Assembly: GCA_030694465.1 (NCBI GenBank)
Contig: JAUXYJ010000055.1
Location: 326,413-390,412 of the forward strand
Length of the DNA: 64,000 bases
Reading direction: 5' to 3'
Source: Deltaproteobacteria bacterium
GTDB taxonomy: Bacteria > Myxococcota_A > Polyangia > Polyangiales > Ga0077539
Shown here piece by piece: positions 1 through 8,396 of this stretch. A model generated the notes under the pieces. That model was not told the origin of the DNA, did not search any database, and saw only the letters and a list, made by a program, of their open reading frames with translations. The translations under genes and the position numbers were made by a program. Each line of letters opens with the position of its first letter. The first letter of the stretch is position 1.

Positions 1-470
1 TGCATCGTGCAGACTCAGAACGCTACCCCCTGCGGTGAGCCATAGTCAAACCCGCCCCCATGACACCCCATGACCCCTAGAGCCCCGTCGCGCACCCAGC
101 CCCCGTCTGCCCAGAGGCTTAAGAACCCCTCGGCGAGGCTGGCCCGCAGGACAAAACCGGGGATTTATCCCCACGAAATCCCTGCACCCTATGGGTCAAA
201 CCGGGGTTCTAACCCCCGTTTCGCCGCAGTCTGGGGTGCCAAACGGGGTTTAACCCCGTCGAGCGCCTCGGAGGCCGCCTTGCCGAGGGGGTAAAACCCC
301 ATTTGTGCTGTGATTCTGTGCCTTTGTAGGCCGGTTCGAGGGCCCCGTAAGCCACCGGTGGGTGGCCCTCGGACCACCGGTGACCATTCCCCATTTTTTC
401 TCGCAGGCACTCTTGACCCGCTGAACAGACGACTTAGCACCGAACACTTCACCCACCCGGAGGTCTGACT
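1..470. other. Intergenic region upstream of the first gene
   Basis: I see no convincing gene here. Short open frames exist on both strands but lack a ribosome binding site, and the antisense ones run into the well-supported gene at 471. The region holds a series of GGGG...CCCC palindromes (listed separately) and a 10-bp palindrome CCACCGGTGG at 352-361, with a related ACCACCGGTGACC at 373-385. The promoter of the following gene should lie here, but I could not pick a clear -35/-10 pair. Confidence 0.6.
159..300. repeat. Cluster of four GGGG-core palindromes
   Basis: Four inverted repeats with a GGGG...CCCC frame occur within 142 bases. They are GGGGAT-TT-ATCCCC at 159-172, GGGGTT-CT-AACCCC at 203-216, ACGGGGTT-T-AACCCCGT at 243-259, and GGGGT-AAA-ACCCC at 288-300. 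Spacing between centres is about 41-44 bases, roughly four helical turns. They look like repeated copies of one site rather than one folded RNA. They could be operator sites for a dimeric regulator or a degenerate intergenic repeat family. Which one cannot be told from this window. Confidence 0.6.
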
Positions 471-1298
471 GTGACGAGTGCTCCCAATCCCGCTGCGCCC
501 CCTTCGACAACCCACACCCGCGAGGCCGCGCTCAGGTCCCTCGAGGCAGAGCTCGCCGCCCTGCCCACCGAGCGACTGGCAACCTACAACCTCAACGCAA
601 CCCACGCGGCCGGTGTGGTCTTTGATGCGTTTGCCCGCTGCGAGCCCTTGCTCGACGAGGTCGCCAAGCTCTTTGACCAAGACGTCGGGCCCCTTCGGCG
701 GCTGCCCGTGCTGGCCGAGGCCCTGATCCAGGCCAACGTGCTGGTCAATATTCACAGCGCCGAGGTGTCTACGTTTGACGCCGACGCCGACGCCGCCCGC
801 CCCATCCGGGACTACCTGCTCAAGCTCTTGGACGCGCTCGCGATCAAGGGCAAGGTCTCGCAGAGCGTCCTCGATGACATCCGCGCAGGGACGGGCCGAA
901 GGGACCTCGTGGATGATCTCGCGCGCTTGGTCGAGCTGTCACGGCCCTTTGTGGGCACGCTGGTCGAGCAGCGCGAGCTCGACGAGGCCTCTGCGCTCGT
1001 CGACCGGCTCTCGCGGGTGCTTGCGCGCGCCAAGGGCGACGACGCCGACCGCTCGCCGTTGCTGCTGCAGCGCCAGCAAGTCGCGACCCTGATGGTCGAG
1101 GCCTACACCGAGCTCCGGGCCGCGGTGATCTATCTACGGCGAAAACAAGGCGACGGAGCCGCCTTCGCGCCCAGCCTCCACGAGGGCGGAAGACCCCGAC
1201 GCAGAGTCCGCCCCGACGGCTCTCCCGAGCCCAGCGAAGCGCTCCACACCCCAGTCTCGGACGACCCCCGCGACAACCCCTTCATCGACAGCGAATGA
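471..1298 (+). CDS. Hypothetical protein, mostly alpha-helical, cytoplasmic
   Basis: The reading frame encodes 275 residues from a GTG start. A clear GGAGG ribosome binding site at 459-463 sits 7 bases upstream, which fixes the start. I do not recognise a family. The sequence has no signal peptide or membrane segment. Residues about 20-215 are rich in Ala, Leu, Glu and Arg with helical periodicity. The last 60 residues are Pro/Arg/Ser-rich, probably disordered, and end in NPFIDSE. It stands alone, convergent with the next gene 24 bases away. Hypothetical; confident only that it is a real gene. Confidence 0.75.
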   Translation: MTSAPNPAAPPSTTHTREAALRSLEAELAALPTERLATYNLNATHAAGVVFDAFARCEPLLDEVAKLFDQDVGPLRRLPVLAEALIQANVLVNIHSAEVSTFDADADAARPIRDYLLKLLDALAIKGKVSQSVLDDIRAGTGRRDLVDDLARLVELSRPFVGTLVEQRELDEASALVDRLSRVLARAKGDDADRSPLLLQRQQVATLMVEAYTELRAAVIYLRRKQGDGAAFAPSLHEGGRPRRRVRPDGSPEPSEALHTPVSDDPRDNPFIDSE

Positions 1299-1322
1299 CC
1301 GCTCGCGAGGGCTGTCTCTTCG

Positions 1323-3008
1323 CTACGTGACCGCGTCGAGCCTGTCCGCTTCGGCTCGCTCAGAAAACACCAGGGCCTCGGCCTCGTCGGGCTGCGTGGC
1401 GAGGGCCTTGCGCTCCGATGTCCGCCCAAACCCCTTCGCAACCATCACCCCAAGCTGCGCGCGTGCCAGCCCTCGCGCCACGCCAAACCATGGCGCACAC
1501 CACGCCAGCGTGCGCCCATCGGTCGAGACCACGAGCCTGCCCACGCGCAGGGCCGCCAAGCGAAGATCGCGCTCGATCCGTGAGCCCATCCGCGCGCGAA
1601 CGACCAGCGTGGGCCGCGCCATCCAACGCAGCGCGCTGGGCACGTGAGCCACCCGCCACTCGAGCGCGATCAGCCCATTTTGCAGACGGTATCCGCTCTT
1701 GGCCACCAAGCGCAGAGCCCAGGCGCCCGGGGCCTCGTCGCGCTCGCCGCGCTGGCGCCACTCGGCGCGAAACCGTGATTTTTCTTCGCGGATTTGCAGA
1801 GATTTCTCGACCTCGTGCAAGACCTCGGGCTCGCTCACCGAGGCGCTCTCCCGGCGGGCCATCAAGAGCGCGAGCCCGGCGACCCCGAGCGCCGCGCCCA
1901 CCATCGAGGCCACCGCGCTGCGCAGCCCAAAGCCCCGCGCGCAGGTCGCGAGGGCGAGGCCCAAGAGCGCCCACGGGAGCCTCACGCGGGGCACCACGGC
2001 GAGCGCCGTGGGCTTGGTCACCCGGCGGAGCCTCCCGTGCGCGAACGGGGCGAGGGGCGCCGGGGCAGCGGTCGCGCTCAGCACCGCGAGGACCGCGAGG
2101 GCGGTGCCCAGGGTGAGGGCTCCGCGCAGGGCGTCGACGGCGTGGGCCAAGAGCACCCCGGCGAGGGCCGCGGTCACCGTGGGGGCCCACCGCAGGGCCT
2201 TGGGCAAGGGCAAGAGCCTCGGGCGACGCGCGTGGGTGCGCCGCAGGATCTCGGTCACCCCGCCCAGGAGCAGCGCGAGCAGGGCCATCGCGGTCGGGAG
2301 CTGCCAGCGAAGATACCGGGTGCTCGCCACCGTGGGCGCCGCCGCAATGGGCGCCTCGAGCCACGGAAACAGCGCCCGGTCACACGCGATCCGCGCGCTC
2401 CAGCGGGTCGCCGCCGGAAGGTGCCTTCGCACCACGCGCACCATGTCGCGCCCGAGCTCGTTGCTCACCGAGCTCTCGACGCCGGGGGTCTCGTCCGCGA
2501 GCCACCGCGCGCGCTGGATGGACGTGGGCGTGGCCACGCGCAGCTCGGCGGCTTCGACCCCGCGCTCCCAGGGCAACATGGCCACGTCGATCACCGCGTC
2601 GTTGCCCGCCCGGTGGATCGCGTTCTGCGCGCGCAGGCTGCTGGTGTACCGCAGGACCACGTCCACGTTGCCGCGGCGCACGCCCTCGCGCTCGCCGAGG
2701 GTCACCTCAAGGCGGCCCGGCGCGGGGGTCTGCGCAGAGATCGCCACCGGGGCACCCTGGCCGTCGGTCGCCGTGGCCTCGACCAGCACCGCGTCCGGCG
2801 GAACCTCGGTGAGATCAAACGTATGAAACCGCCCCGCAGCGATCCGCCAGCGCACCCGCAGGGTCACCGTGGCGGCGCCGTCGCGGTCGACCACCACCTC
2901 GGTCACGAGCCCCGCCGGGCGCGCGTCGGTCCACGCATGCGCCACCGAGGGCGCCACCGAGGGCACAGAGAGCAACAACGCCGCGGTCCAAGCCAGCGTT
3001 CGGGCCAT
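1323..3008 (-). CDS. Exported multi-pass membrane protein of unknown function
   Basis: The product is 561 residues if started at the ATG whose complement is at 3006-3008. This start gives a proper signal peptide (about residues 1-25, hydrophobic core then AHA before Trp26). The frame stays open about 280 bases further upstream but that extension is Arg-rich and would cover the divergent gene. Residues about 26-240 look like an extracytoplasmic beta-rich domain. Roughly five hydrophobic helices follow (about 245-420), then a soluble tail of about 140 residues. The layout resembles DUF2207-type proteins (exported domain, membrane helices, cytosolic tail), but I cannot confirm that family. It is transcribed divergently from the gene at 3111, with 102 bases between them. 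Confidence 0.75.
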   Translation of the reverse strand: MARTLAWTAALLLSVPSVAPSVAHAWTDARPAGLVTEVVVDRDGAATVTLRVRWRIAAGRFHTFDLTEVPPDAVLVEATATDGQGAPVAISAQTPAPGRLEVTLGEREGVRRGNVDVVLRYTSSLRAQNAIHRAGNDAVIDVAMLPWERGVEAAELRVATPTSIQRARWLADETPGVESSVSNELGRDMVRVVRRHLPAATRWSARIACDRALFPWLEAPIAAAPTVASTRYLRWQLPTAMALLALLLGGVTEILRRTHARRPRLLPLPKALRWAPTVTAALAGVLLAHAVDALRGALTLGTALAVLAVLSATAAPAPLAPFAHGRLRRVTKPTALAVVPRVRLPWALLGLALATCARGFGLRSAVASMVGAALGVAGLALLMARRESASVSEPEVLHEVEKSLQIREEKSRFRAEWRQRGERDEAPGAWALRLVAKSGYRLQNGLIALEWRVAHVPSALRWMARPTLVVRARMGSRIERDLRLAALRVGRLVVSTDGRTLAWCAPWFGVARGLARAQLGVMVAKGFGRTSERKALATQPDEAEALVFSERAEADRLDAVT

Positions 3009-3110
3009 GCCAAGTCGGCGGGGGTGTGACTGCACCCCGAGGTCGCTAGCAGAGAGCGCGCAAACGCAGCCAGTTTTTGGCAAAGCTGTGGCACGCTCGC
3101 GCACCCCGCG

Positions 3111-3728
3111 ATGGACTCTGTCACGCCAAGTCTGCGAGCCCCTGAATCTGTCGCGTGCTGGCTGCGCGCCTACCTCCTCGCGAGCGAAATCTGCGCGGTG
3201 CCCACCGAGGACACCCTGCCGCTCGTCCCGCCGGCGCTGCGGGATTGGGCCCAGGGCAAGCGCGATGGTGCACAAGGCGAGAGCCCCCAAGACCGCGCGT
3301 CCCGCTGGGCCACAGAGGTCCGCGCGCTCTCCACAAAGCCGAGCGAAATCTCAAGCGAACAGCTCGCCTCCCTCGGCGCCTGGGTGGTCGCGTCCATGGT
3401 GCAATCCACCGCGCCCAGCCACCGATCGAGCATCGCGCGAAGATTCTCGCACGAGGTCCTGCGCGGCGCAGCGCGCGAGGCAGGGCGGGCGTGCGCGTGC
3501 GAGTCCGTGCTCATCGGACGCGCGCTGGATGTGCTCGAGTCCGAACATCGCGCGCAGCTCACCCTTGAGGCCATCGGCGCCCTCGCGCACGCGGCGCTCG
3601 GCGAGGACCTCGGCGCGACACGCCCCACGCTGGGTGCCCTGCGTTGGCTCAGGGCGCACCGGACAGACCCCGCGCGGTTGTTCTCGGTGTTCGCGCACCC
3701 AGAACAAGCAGGCGAGGGACCCCAGTGA
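3111..3728 (+). CDS. Hypothetical protein upstream of a FliH/SctL-like gene (possible SctK-like role)
   Basis: This gene encodes 205 residues, soluble and helical, without a signal peptide. No family motif is recognisable by eye. Its stop codon TGA (3726-3728) shares a base with the ATG of the next gene, so the two are almost certainly translated together. In type III secretion operons the SctK accessory protein often precedes SctL, and the size fits loosely. That assignment rests on position only. The start is the first ATG in the frame; no strong ribosome binding site precedes it. Confidence 0.65.
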   Translation: MDSVTPSLRAPESVACWLRAYLLASEICAVPTEDTLPLVPPALRDWAQGKRDGAQGESPQDRASRWATEVRALSTKPSEISSEQLASLGAWVVASMVQSTAPSHRSSIARRFSHEVLRGAAREAGRACACESVLIGRALDVLESEHRAQLTLEAIGALAHAALGEDLGATRPTLGALRWLRAHRTDPARLFSVFAHPEQAGEGPQ

Positions 3729-4315
3729 TGCGATCGGTCAAACAAGTTTCCTCGCTGCGTACGCTCACGCTCGCATCACAAAACGAGCGAGACCGTGCCC
3801 GGGCGGCTCTCGCGCACGCTGAGAAGCAAGCCCTCGAGGTGATCGCCCAGGCCGAAGCCCGGGCCGAAGAGCTCGCCGCCGCCGCGCGCGCCCAAGGCTA
3901 TGCGCAGGGGCTGCGTGACGCCCACAGGTCGCTGTTGAAGGCCCTCGAAGCGTCCCAGCAGCGCATGGACCAGCTCGAGACCGAGAGCGCCGAGGTCGCC
4001 CTCGAAATCGCACGGAGCATCTTGTCGTACGAGAGCCGCATCGATGGCCAACTGGTGCGCACGATCGCGTCCAAAGCGCTGAGCAGACTCCGCCGCGCAC
4101 AACGGATCGTGGTGTACATTCGGCCCGACGATCGGGCGGTGGTCGAGCGAGAAATCCGTGGATGGATCCAAGGGATTTGTGAGCCTCGCACGCTGGACAT
4201 CGTGGACGACCCGGCCCTCGACGGGGGCGTGCGTATCGAATCGGACCTGGGTGTGGTCGACGGGACGCTCAGCGCGCAGCTTGATGTGCTACGCAGGGCC
4301 CTGAAGAGCCCGTGA
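3728..4315 (+). CDS. FliH/SctL (HrpE/YscL)-family stator protein
   Basis: The 195-residue product has an Ala/Glu/Arg-rich coiled coil (about residues 20-85). A C-terminal domain typical of FliH/SctL follows: an EIARSIL helix, a segment ending in the YIRPDD strand, and the ending DDPALDGGVRIESDLGVVDGT. In flagella and type III secretion this protein tethers and regulates the FliI/SctN ATPase; a related fold occurs in the V-type ATPase E subunit. The ATG at 3728 overlaps the previous stop (TGATG), and the gene overlaps the next by GTGA at 4312-4315. No ATPase, ring or export gene is visible in the window, so it is either an orphan or an outlier of a distant cluster. Confidence 0.85.
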   Translation: MRSVKQVSSLRTLTLASQNERDRARAALAHAEKQALEVIAQAEARAEELAAAARAQGYAQGLRDAHRSLLKALEASQQRMDQLETESAEVALEIARSILSYESRIDGQLVRTIASKALSRLRRAQRIVVYIRPDDRAVVEREIRGWIQGICEPRTLDIVDDPALDGGVRIESDLGVVDGTLSAQLDVLRRALKSP

Positions 4316-5358
4316 GCGACGCGACAAGACCTCCACTCCCTCACGTCGCGCGAGACCACGACGACGACTACGATGCCGCCGGAGAGCCCACCGCGTGGAG
4401 GCTCCCGCTCTTCGCGGCCCTCGCGACGGTCGCAAGCACTTTCTTTGTGGGCGCGCTTGCGTACGTCGACCAGCCCGCACCCATTGCAGCGAGCGCAGCC
4501 GCCTGGCGCGCCGGGCACGGGCTCTCCGCGGTCACGGTGCTCTTGCGATGGCTCTCGGCGGGCTGGAGTTACGCCGTGCCTTTGTTAGTGATCTTGCTGT
4601 GCCATGAGCTCGGACACTACACGGCCGCGCGTTGGCACGGTCTGCCGACCTCGCTGCCGATCTTCTTGCCTTTTCCGCTTCCACCACTCGGAACCCTGGG
4701 CGCAGTGATCCGCCTCTCGGCCCCCATCCGCGGCCGCACGGCCCTGATGGACGTGGGCGCCAGCGGCCCCCTCGCGGGGCTCCTCGCCGCGGTCCCCATC
4801 GTGTATGTGGGCCTGCGTCACAGCCAAATCCGCCCCATCCTCGCCCACGGATCCTGGACCGAAGAAGGAACCTCGCTTCTCTTCGGCGCCCTCAAGTACC
4901 TCGCCAAGGGCCCCATCCCCGCGGGCCACGAGGTGGTCTTGCACCCCACCGCGATGGCCGGCTGGGTCGCCTTGTTTGTCACCATGCTCAACCTGCTCCC
5001 GTATGGGCAGCTCGACGGGGGGCACATCGCCCAGTCCCTGCTGGGCCGCAAGAGCGCTCAGCTGGCCCGCGCGGTGTGGCTCGGCCTGATGGTGCTCGCC
5101 CTCGCCGTGGGGGCCCAGCAAGGGCGCCTGCTGCGCGCGCTGGGGCAAGACCCTTGGCAGCTCGGGGTTGGCTACACTCAGGGCCTCAACTGGCTGCTCT
5201 TTGGCCTGATGATCGGGTGGCTCCATCGCGACCGCGAGGCGCACCCCACGCGGATTGAGCCTCTGCCACGGTCCCGCCAGGCGCTAGGGATCGTGACGCT
5301 GGGTATGCTCGCGCTGCTCTTTATGCCCATTCCCCTCCGCGCCGTGACCGCTCCGTAG
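4312..5358 (+). CDS. M50 site-2-protease-family membrane metalloprotease
   Basis: This is a 348-residue intramembrane zinc protease. The zinc motif HELGH lies at residues 98-102 in a transmembrane helix. The second motif NLLP...LDGGH (residues 227-238) supplies the third ligand, Asp235. About six or seven hydrophobic segments are visible. The acidic, presumably cytosolic N-terminus contains DHDDDYD (residues 15-21). There is no obvious PDZ or CBS domain. The family cleaves transmembrane substrates such as anti-sigma factors. GTG start with a 4-base overlap to the FliH/SctL-like gene, so translation is probably coupled. Nothing in the sequence names the substrate. Confidence 0.88.
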   Translation: MSDATRPPLPHVARDHDDDYDAAGEPTAWRLPLFAALATVASTFFVGALAYVDQPAPIAASAAAWRAGHGLSAVTVLLRWLSAGWSYAVPLLVILLCHELGHYTAARWHGLPTSLPIFLPFPLPPLGTLGAVIRLSAPIRGRTALMDVGASGPLAGLLAAVPIVYVGLRHSQIRPILAHGSWTEEGTSLLFGALKYLAKGPIPAGHEVVLHPTAMAGWVALFVTMLNLLPYGQLDGGHIAQSLLGRKSAQLARAVWLGLMVLALAVGAQQGRLLRALGQDPWQLGVGYTQGLNWLLFGLMIGWLHRDREAHPTRIEPLPRSRQALGIVTLGMLALLFMPIPLRAVTAP

Positions 5359-5359
5359 C

Positions 5360-5845
5360 TCAGTCTGCGGTGCGGCGTTTGGCCTTGGCCGCGCGCTTCT
5401 TTTGGCACGCTGGGCACAGCCCATAGAGCTCATGGCGGTGCGAGTGGAGCTCAAAGCCAAACCGCGCAGCGAGCCGCTCTTGCGCTTGCTCGACGACGTC
5501 GTCGTCAAACTCGACGATCACCTTGCACTCGATACAAATCAGGTGGTCGTGGTGGTCGCCATCCACGAGCTCAAACTGCGACGCGCCGCCCTCGAAGTGA
5601 CGCTCGACCACGAGCCCGCTGTCTTGCAGCACGCGCAGGGTGCGGTAGATGGTCGCCGCGCCGATGCGCGCGTCGCTGTCTCGGGCCGCACGCAAGAGCT
5701 CATCCGCGGTGACGTGGCGTCCCATGCGCGTAAAGACCTCCAGCACAAGCTCACGCCGCGATGAGCTCTTAAGCCCGTTGCGTTGCACGTGATCGCGAAG
5801 GAGTCTCTTGAGCTCGTCGAGGTCGGGCATGCCTGTCGCATTCAT
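5360..5845 (-). CDS. Fur-family metal-responsive transcriptional repressor
   Basis: The 161-residue protein has a winged-helix DNA-binding half with recognition helix IGAATIYRTLRVL (residues 61-73). The dimerisation half carries HHDH (98-101) and structural zinc cysteines C104, C107, C144 and C147. This is the full ligand set of Fur/PerR/Zur proteins. The ATG at 5845 is preferred; an upstream frame adds 11 residues and a downstream ATG removes 5. The basic tail (KKRAAKAKRR) is longer than usual. The gene is convergent with the M50 gene, with only one base between stops. It lies downstream of a single-pass protein and the TolQR cassette. Metal specificity (Fe, Zn or peroxide) cannot be read from the sequence. 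Confidence 0.93.
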   Translation of the reverse strand: MNATGMPDLDELKRLLRDHVQRNGLKSSSRRELVLEVFTRMGRHVTADELLRAARDSDARIGAATIYRTLRVLQDSGLVVERHFEGGASQFELVDGDHHDHLICIECKVIVEFDDDVVEQAQERLAARFGFELHSHRHELYGLCPACQKKRAAKAKRRTAD

Positions 5846-5899
5846 CGGTCGGGTGCGTCGTGAGGGGAGCTCTTGCAAAGGCGCAAGCGTCGTGGCCCT

Positions 5900-6904
5900 T
5901 CAGTGATCGGAGCCAGAGAGTACATCAGACGCAATCGATGCATCGGCTGCAACTGCTGCATCGAGGGCGTTGAGCGCAGCGGCTGCGGTCTGGGCGGGCG
6001 AAGGGACCGTTGGACCATTGCGAAGATCACTTGTGCCAACGCCCAAGAGCGCTTTGCCGCGGTTGGCAAGCGAGCAGTCGTGCATGGTGATGGTGAGGGC
6101 TCCGGTCGCCGCTGGGACCGCCTGGCCGCCGCCGGGCATGCCCGCGATGCGGACCGGAACAATCACGGTCTCGTCACCCTGAGAGCGAACGCGCAAGAGC
6201 AAGCGCTCTGTCGCAAAGTCCCAGATGTACAGCCGTGAGGGCCCGTCGATCTGCGAGGATCCCTCGTCTACGACCAGCACGAAGAAGCGACGTCGCGCGG
6301 CCTGAACGAGCGCCGGGGTGTCATTGCGCAGCCTTGTCCGCAGGTCCTCGCGTAGAAATCGTAAGCGATCGACGCCCTCGGCGGGTCTCAGTGCGTCGAC
6401 ATACGCGGTCGTCAAGAACTCTCCGCGGTCAAAGAAGCGCCAGACGCGATCAGACTCGATCCCGAGGCAACCTCCGACCTGGTCTTCGAAGCGGCGATGG
6501 ATGCTCGCGGCCACGGTGGCTTCTCCGCGGATTTCGCCCATGCGCACGCGGCCCATGAGCGAGACCGTCGAGCGCAGCGCTTCGACGGTAAAACCCGCTT
6601 CGACACGGTCGCCACCGTACGCGCCCACCGCGGACTGCACCAAGCGCTCGATGCGTCGCCGCGCGCGCTGGTACTCGGGCGCGAGGTCTCGTGTCAGCAT
6701 CGCGTGCTCGCTCAACAGCGCGTTGCGGAGCTTGGTCTGGCGTCGCGTCTCAACCACCCAATAGCCCACTAAGAAGGTCACCAGCGCGAGGGCAACCGGG
6801 ATCCAAAAGTGCCAGCGCACCTTGGGCTCAAACGACTCGGTGTCCGTCGCATCCGGGAGGCCCCGCCCTGCGCGTGGCTTCAATTCGTCGCTCGATTCGC
6901 TCAT
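5900..6904 (-). CDS. Single-pass membrane protein of unknown function
   Basis: Starting at the ATG at 6904 the product is 334 residues. A hydrophilic N-terminus of about 30 residues is followed by one transmembrane helix (about 33-52, around FWIPVALALVTFLVGYW). A large domain of about 280 residues follows, presumably periplasmic. No known motif stands out. The C-terminus is Ala/Asp-rich. It is the fourth gene downstream of a TolQ-TolR-TolR cassette on the same strand, after a 220-base gap, so it may belong to the same transcript or have its own promoter. A periplasmic partner of the TolQR-type motor is possible but only inferred from position. Confidence 0.75.
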   Translation of the reverse strand: MSESSDELKPRAGRGLPDATDTESFEPKVRWHFWIPVALALVTFLVGYWVVETRRQTKLRNALLSEHAMLTRDLAPEYQRARRRIERLVQSAVGAYGGDRVEAGFTVEALRSTVSLMGRVRMGEIRGEATVAASIHRRFEDQVGGCLGIESDRVWRFFDRGEFLTTAYVDALRPAEGVDRLRFLREDLRTRLRNDTPALVQAARRRFFVLVVDEGSSQIDGPSRLYIWDFATERLLLRVRSQGDETVIVPVRIAGMPGGGQAVPAATGALTITMHDCSLANRGKALLGVGTSDLRNGPTVPSPAQTAAAALNALDAAVAADASIASDVLSGSDH

Positions 6905-7124
6905 AGAGTGCCCTATCGTAGGGAGAGAGTTTGTCTCGCGGAGTGAACGCGTCAATCGTTGCTACCAACGCACACAGCTCACAGGGACGCGTGCTGTTCG
7001 TGCGAGCCCCCCCGAAAGGCGACCCGCAGAGATCGTGGCTGCATGCCAACCAAGGTACGAGCACAGGGTCGAGCGCGGCACCCCACTGCCTTGCCGCGTG
7101 CTCAACCGTGGAGCCTTTGCAGGA

Positions 7125-7748
7125 TCAGGTTCCGCCGTTGGCGGGCAGATCTGAAGCGTTTCCGCGGCTGACCGCGAAATTGAGGCTCACGTAGCCCGAG
7201 AGGGCGCAGGTCTGTGCGACTCGCTTGATGAGATCCCAGCGTGTCGCGCGGTCGATCTGAAAGACCACCTCGCCACGAAAGGGCTCGCCAGCGTGAAGGA
7301 TCGGCCATGTGCGACGTGAGTCTTGAAGCCGCTCGTACAGACGGTCGATACGATCGGTGCTCGCCATCACTTCGGTCGGGTTCGCGATGCGCTGACCGTC
7401 CAAAAGAATGGCTTGCGAGGAGATCGAAACGATGGGCGCAGATCGCAGCGCCAACGCGTGGGGAACCGACGGGACCTCAAGTCCCTGTTGCGACGAGACC
7501 TGCTGTGCAGTCCCGAAGTTCGAGAGCAAGAACACCACCACGATGGTGAGGTAATCGATCATCGAGGTGAGGTTGAGGTCGGCGTTAACACTCTTAGACC
7601 CGTGGCCGCTGACTCGCATTTGGACGAATCGCAGCGGGATCGAGTGCATCAAGCGCTTGCCCGGCTGGTGAATCGGCGTGTTGTGCCGAGCCTTCACCGC
7701 AGTGCCGATCATGTGCTTTGGGTGATGATGCTTCGCTTCGGATGACAT
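7125..7748 (-). CDS. ExbD/TolR-family protein (leftward cassette, second copy)
   Basis: The 207-residue protein has a long basic, His-rich cytosolic N-terminus. One transmembrane helix starts at LNLTSMID, and the proton-relay aspartate of ExbD/TolR is Asp65. A periplasmic domain of about 130 residues with the usual alternating strand/helix pattern follows. The family works with a TolQ/ExbB ring to convert the proton gradient into mechanical work across the envelope. The 27-base gap to the preceding TolR gene indicates one operon. It resembles the rightward-cassette gene at 11339 in its membrane helix (M-x-D...TI...VFLL) more than it resembles its own neighbour. Confidence 0.87.
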   Translation of the reverse strand: MSSEAKHHHPKHMIGTAVKARHNTPIHQPGKRLMHSIPLRFVQMRVSGHGSKSVNADLNLTSMIDYLTIVVVFLLSNFGTAQQVSSQQGLEVPSVPHALALRSAPIVSISSQAILLDGQRIANPTEVMASTDRIDRLYERLQDSRRTWPILHAGEPFRGEVVFQIDRATRWDLIKRVAQTCALSGYVSLNFAVSRGNASDLPANGGT

Positions 7749-7775
7749 GGGGGATTCTCTCTATGCCTTTCCAGA

Positions 7776-8261
7776 TCACAGGAAGCGGATGGTGACGAGC
7801 TCACGAAAGTCGGGAGTGGCTTGTCCTTCGGACCAAACCTCGTACACGACGTCCATGACGCGAATGATGGTGTTGTAGCTAACGGCGCTGTCGGGCTGTA
7901 CCCAGACCTCGCGCATTTGCCGGTTGGCCTGACGACGTTCACGCAGCTTGGTTCGAAGCTGATCCCATTGCTGGGGGCCGTTGGCGTACGGCGTGATGTC
8001 GGCTGCTGAGAGACCCACAGCGATTTCGTTGGGTCGCACAAAGATCTTGAGCTGATCTTCTTGCTGGGGTTGAGGCTGAGACTCTGGCGTGGGCGCACCA
8101 GCGGGCTGCTGCGCTTCGAGAGTTCCGGACTGTACCCAGACCGCGGTCATAAGAAGAAACGCGATGAGGCTGATGAGCAGATCAATGAACGGGACCATGT
8201 TGATCTGCTGGTCAACGCCCTTGCGTCCGCCTTTGCCGCTTTCGACTGATACTCCACCCAT
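7776..8261 (-). CDS. ExbD/TolR-family protein (leftward cassette, first copy)
   Basis: A 161-residue ExbD/TolR protein. It has a short cytosolic tail, then a helix beginning INMVPFID with the conserved aspartate at Asp27. A Gln/Pro-rich linker (about 50-68) precedes a compact periplasmic domain. The PF-[IL]-D membrane motif matches the gene at 10714 of the opposite cassette. It lies between the TolQ gene (135 bases upstream) and the second TolR gene. In the myxobacterial AglRQS gliding motor one TolQ-type and two TolR-type proteins also work together; this is an architectural parallel, not proof of the same function. Confidence 0.88.
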   Translation of the reverse strand: MGGVSVESGKGGRKGVDQQINMVPFIDLLISLIAFLLMTAVWVQSGTLEAQQPAGAPTPESQPQPQQEDQLKIFVRPNEIAVGLSAADITPYANGPQQWDQLRTKLRERRQANRQMREVWVQPDSAVSYNTIIRVMDVVYEVWSEGQATPDFRELVTIRFL

Positions 8262-8396
8262 CGCGTCACCAGAGTTTCGGAGTTGAGAGTTGTAGCCCGC
8301 ACTTCAAACCCAATTGCGAGGTGTGAGACACCAACGCAACGGGGAATGAAACCACGGACCAAATCCCGCGTCGCACATGTGGACGCGGAGTGCTCA

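Noticed and set aside
1794..3029. Long plus-strand frame over the exported membrane protein gene
   Set aside because: The translation is Arg/Gly/His-rich without structure, whereas the minus strand gives a signal peptide and membrane helices.
3078..3093. Sigma-54-like element TTGG-N10-GC before the gene at 3111
   Set aside because: The GG-N10-GC spacing fits, but the -12 box reads TGGC instead of TTGC, and the leader would be only a few bases long.
6828..7064. Small minus-strand frame of 78 codons between the single-pass protein and TolR genes
   Set aside because: It overlaps the start of the single-pass protein gene in another frame and lacks a ribosome binding site.
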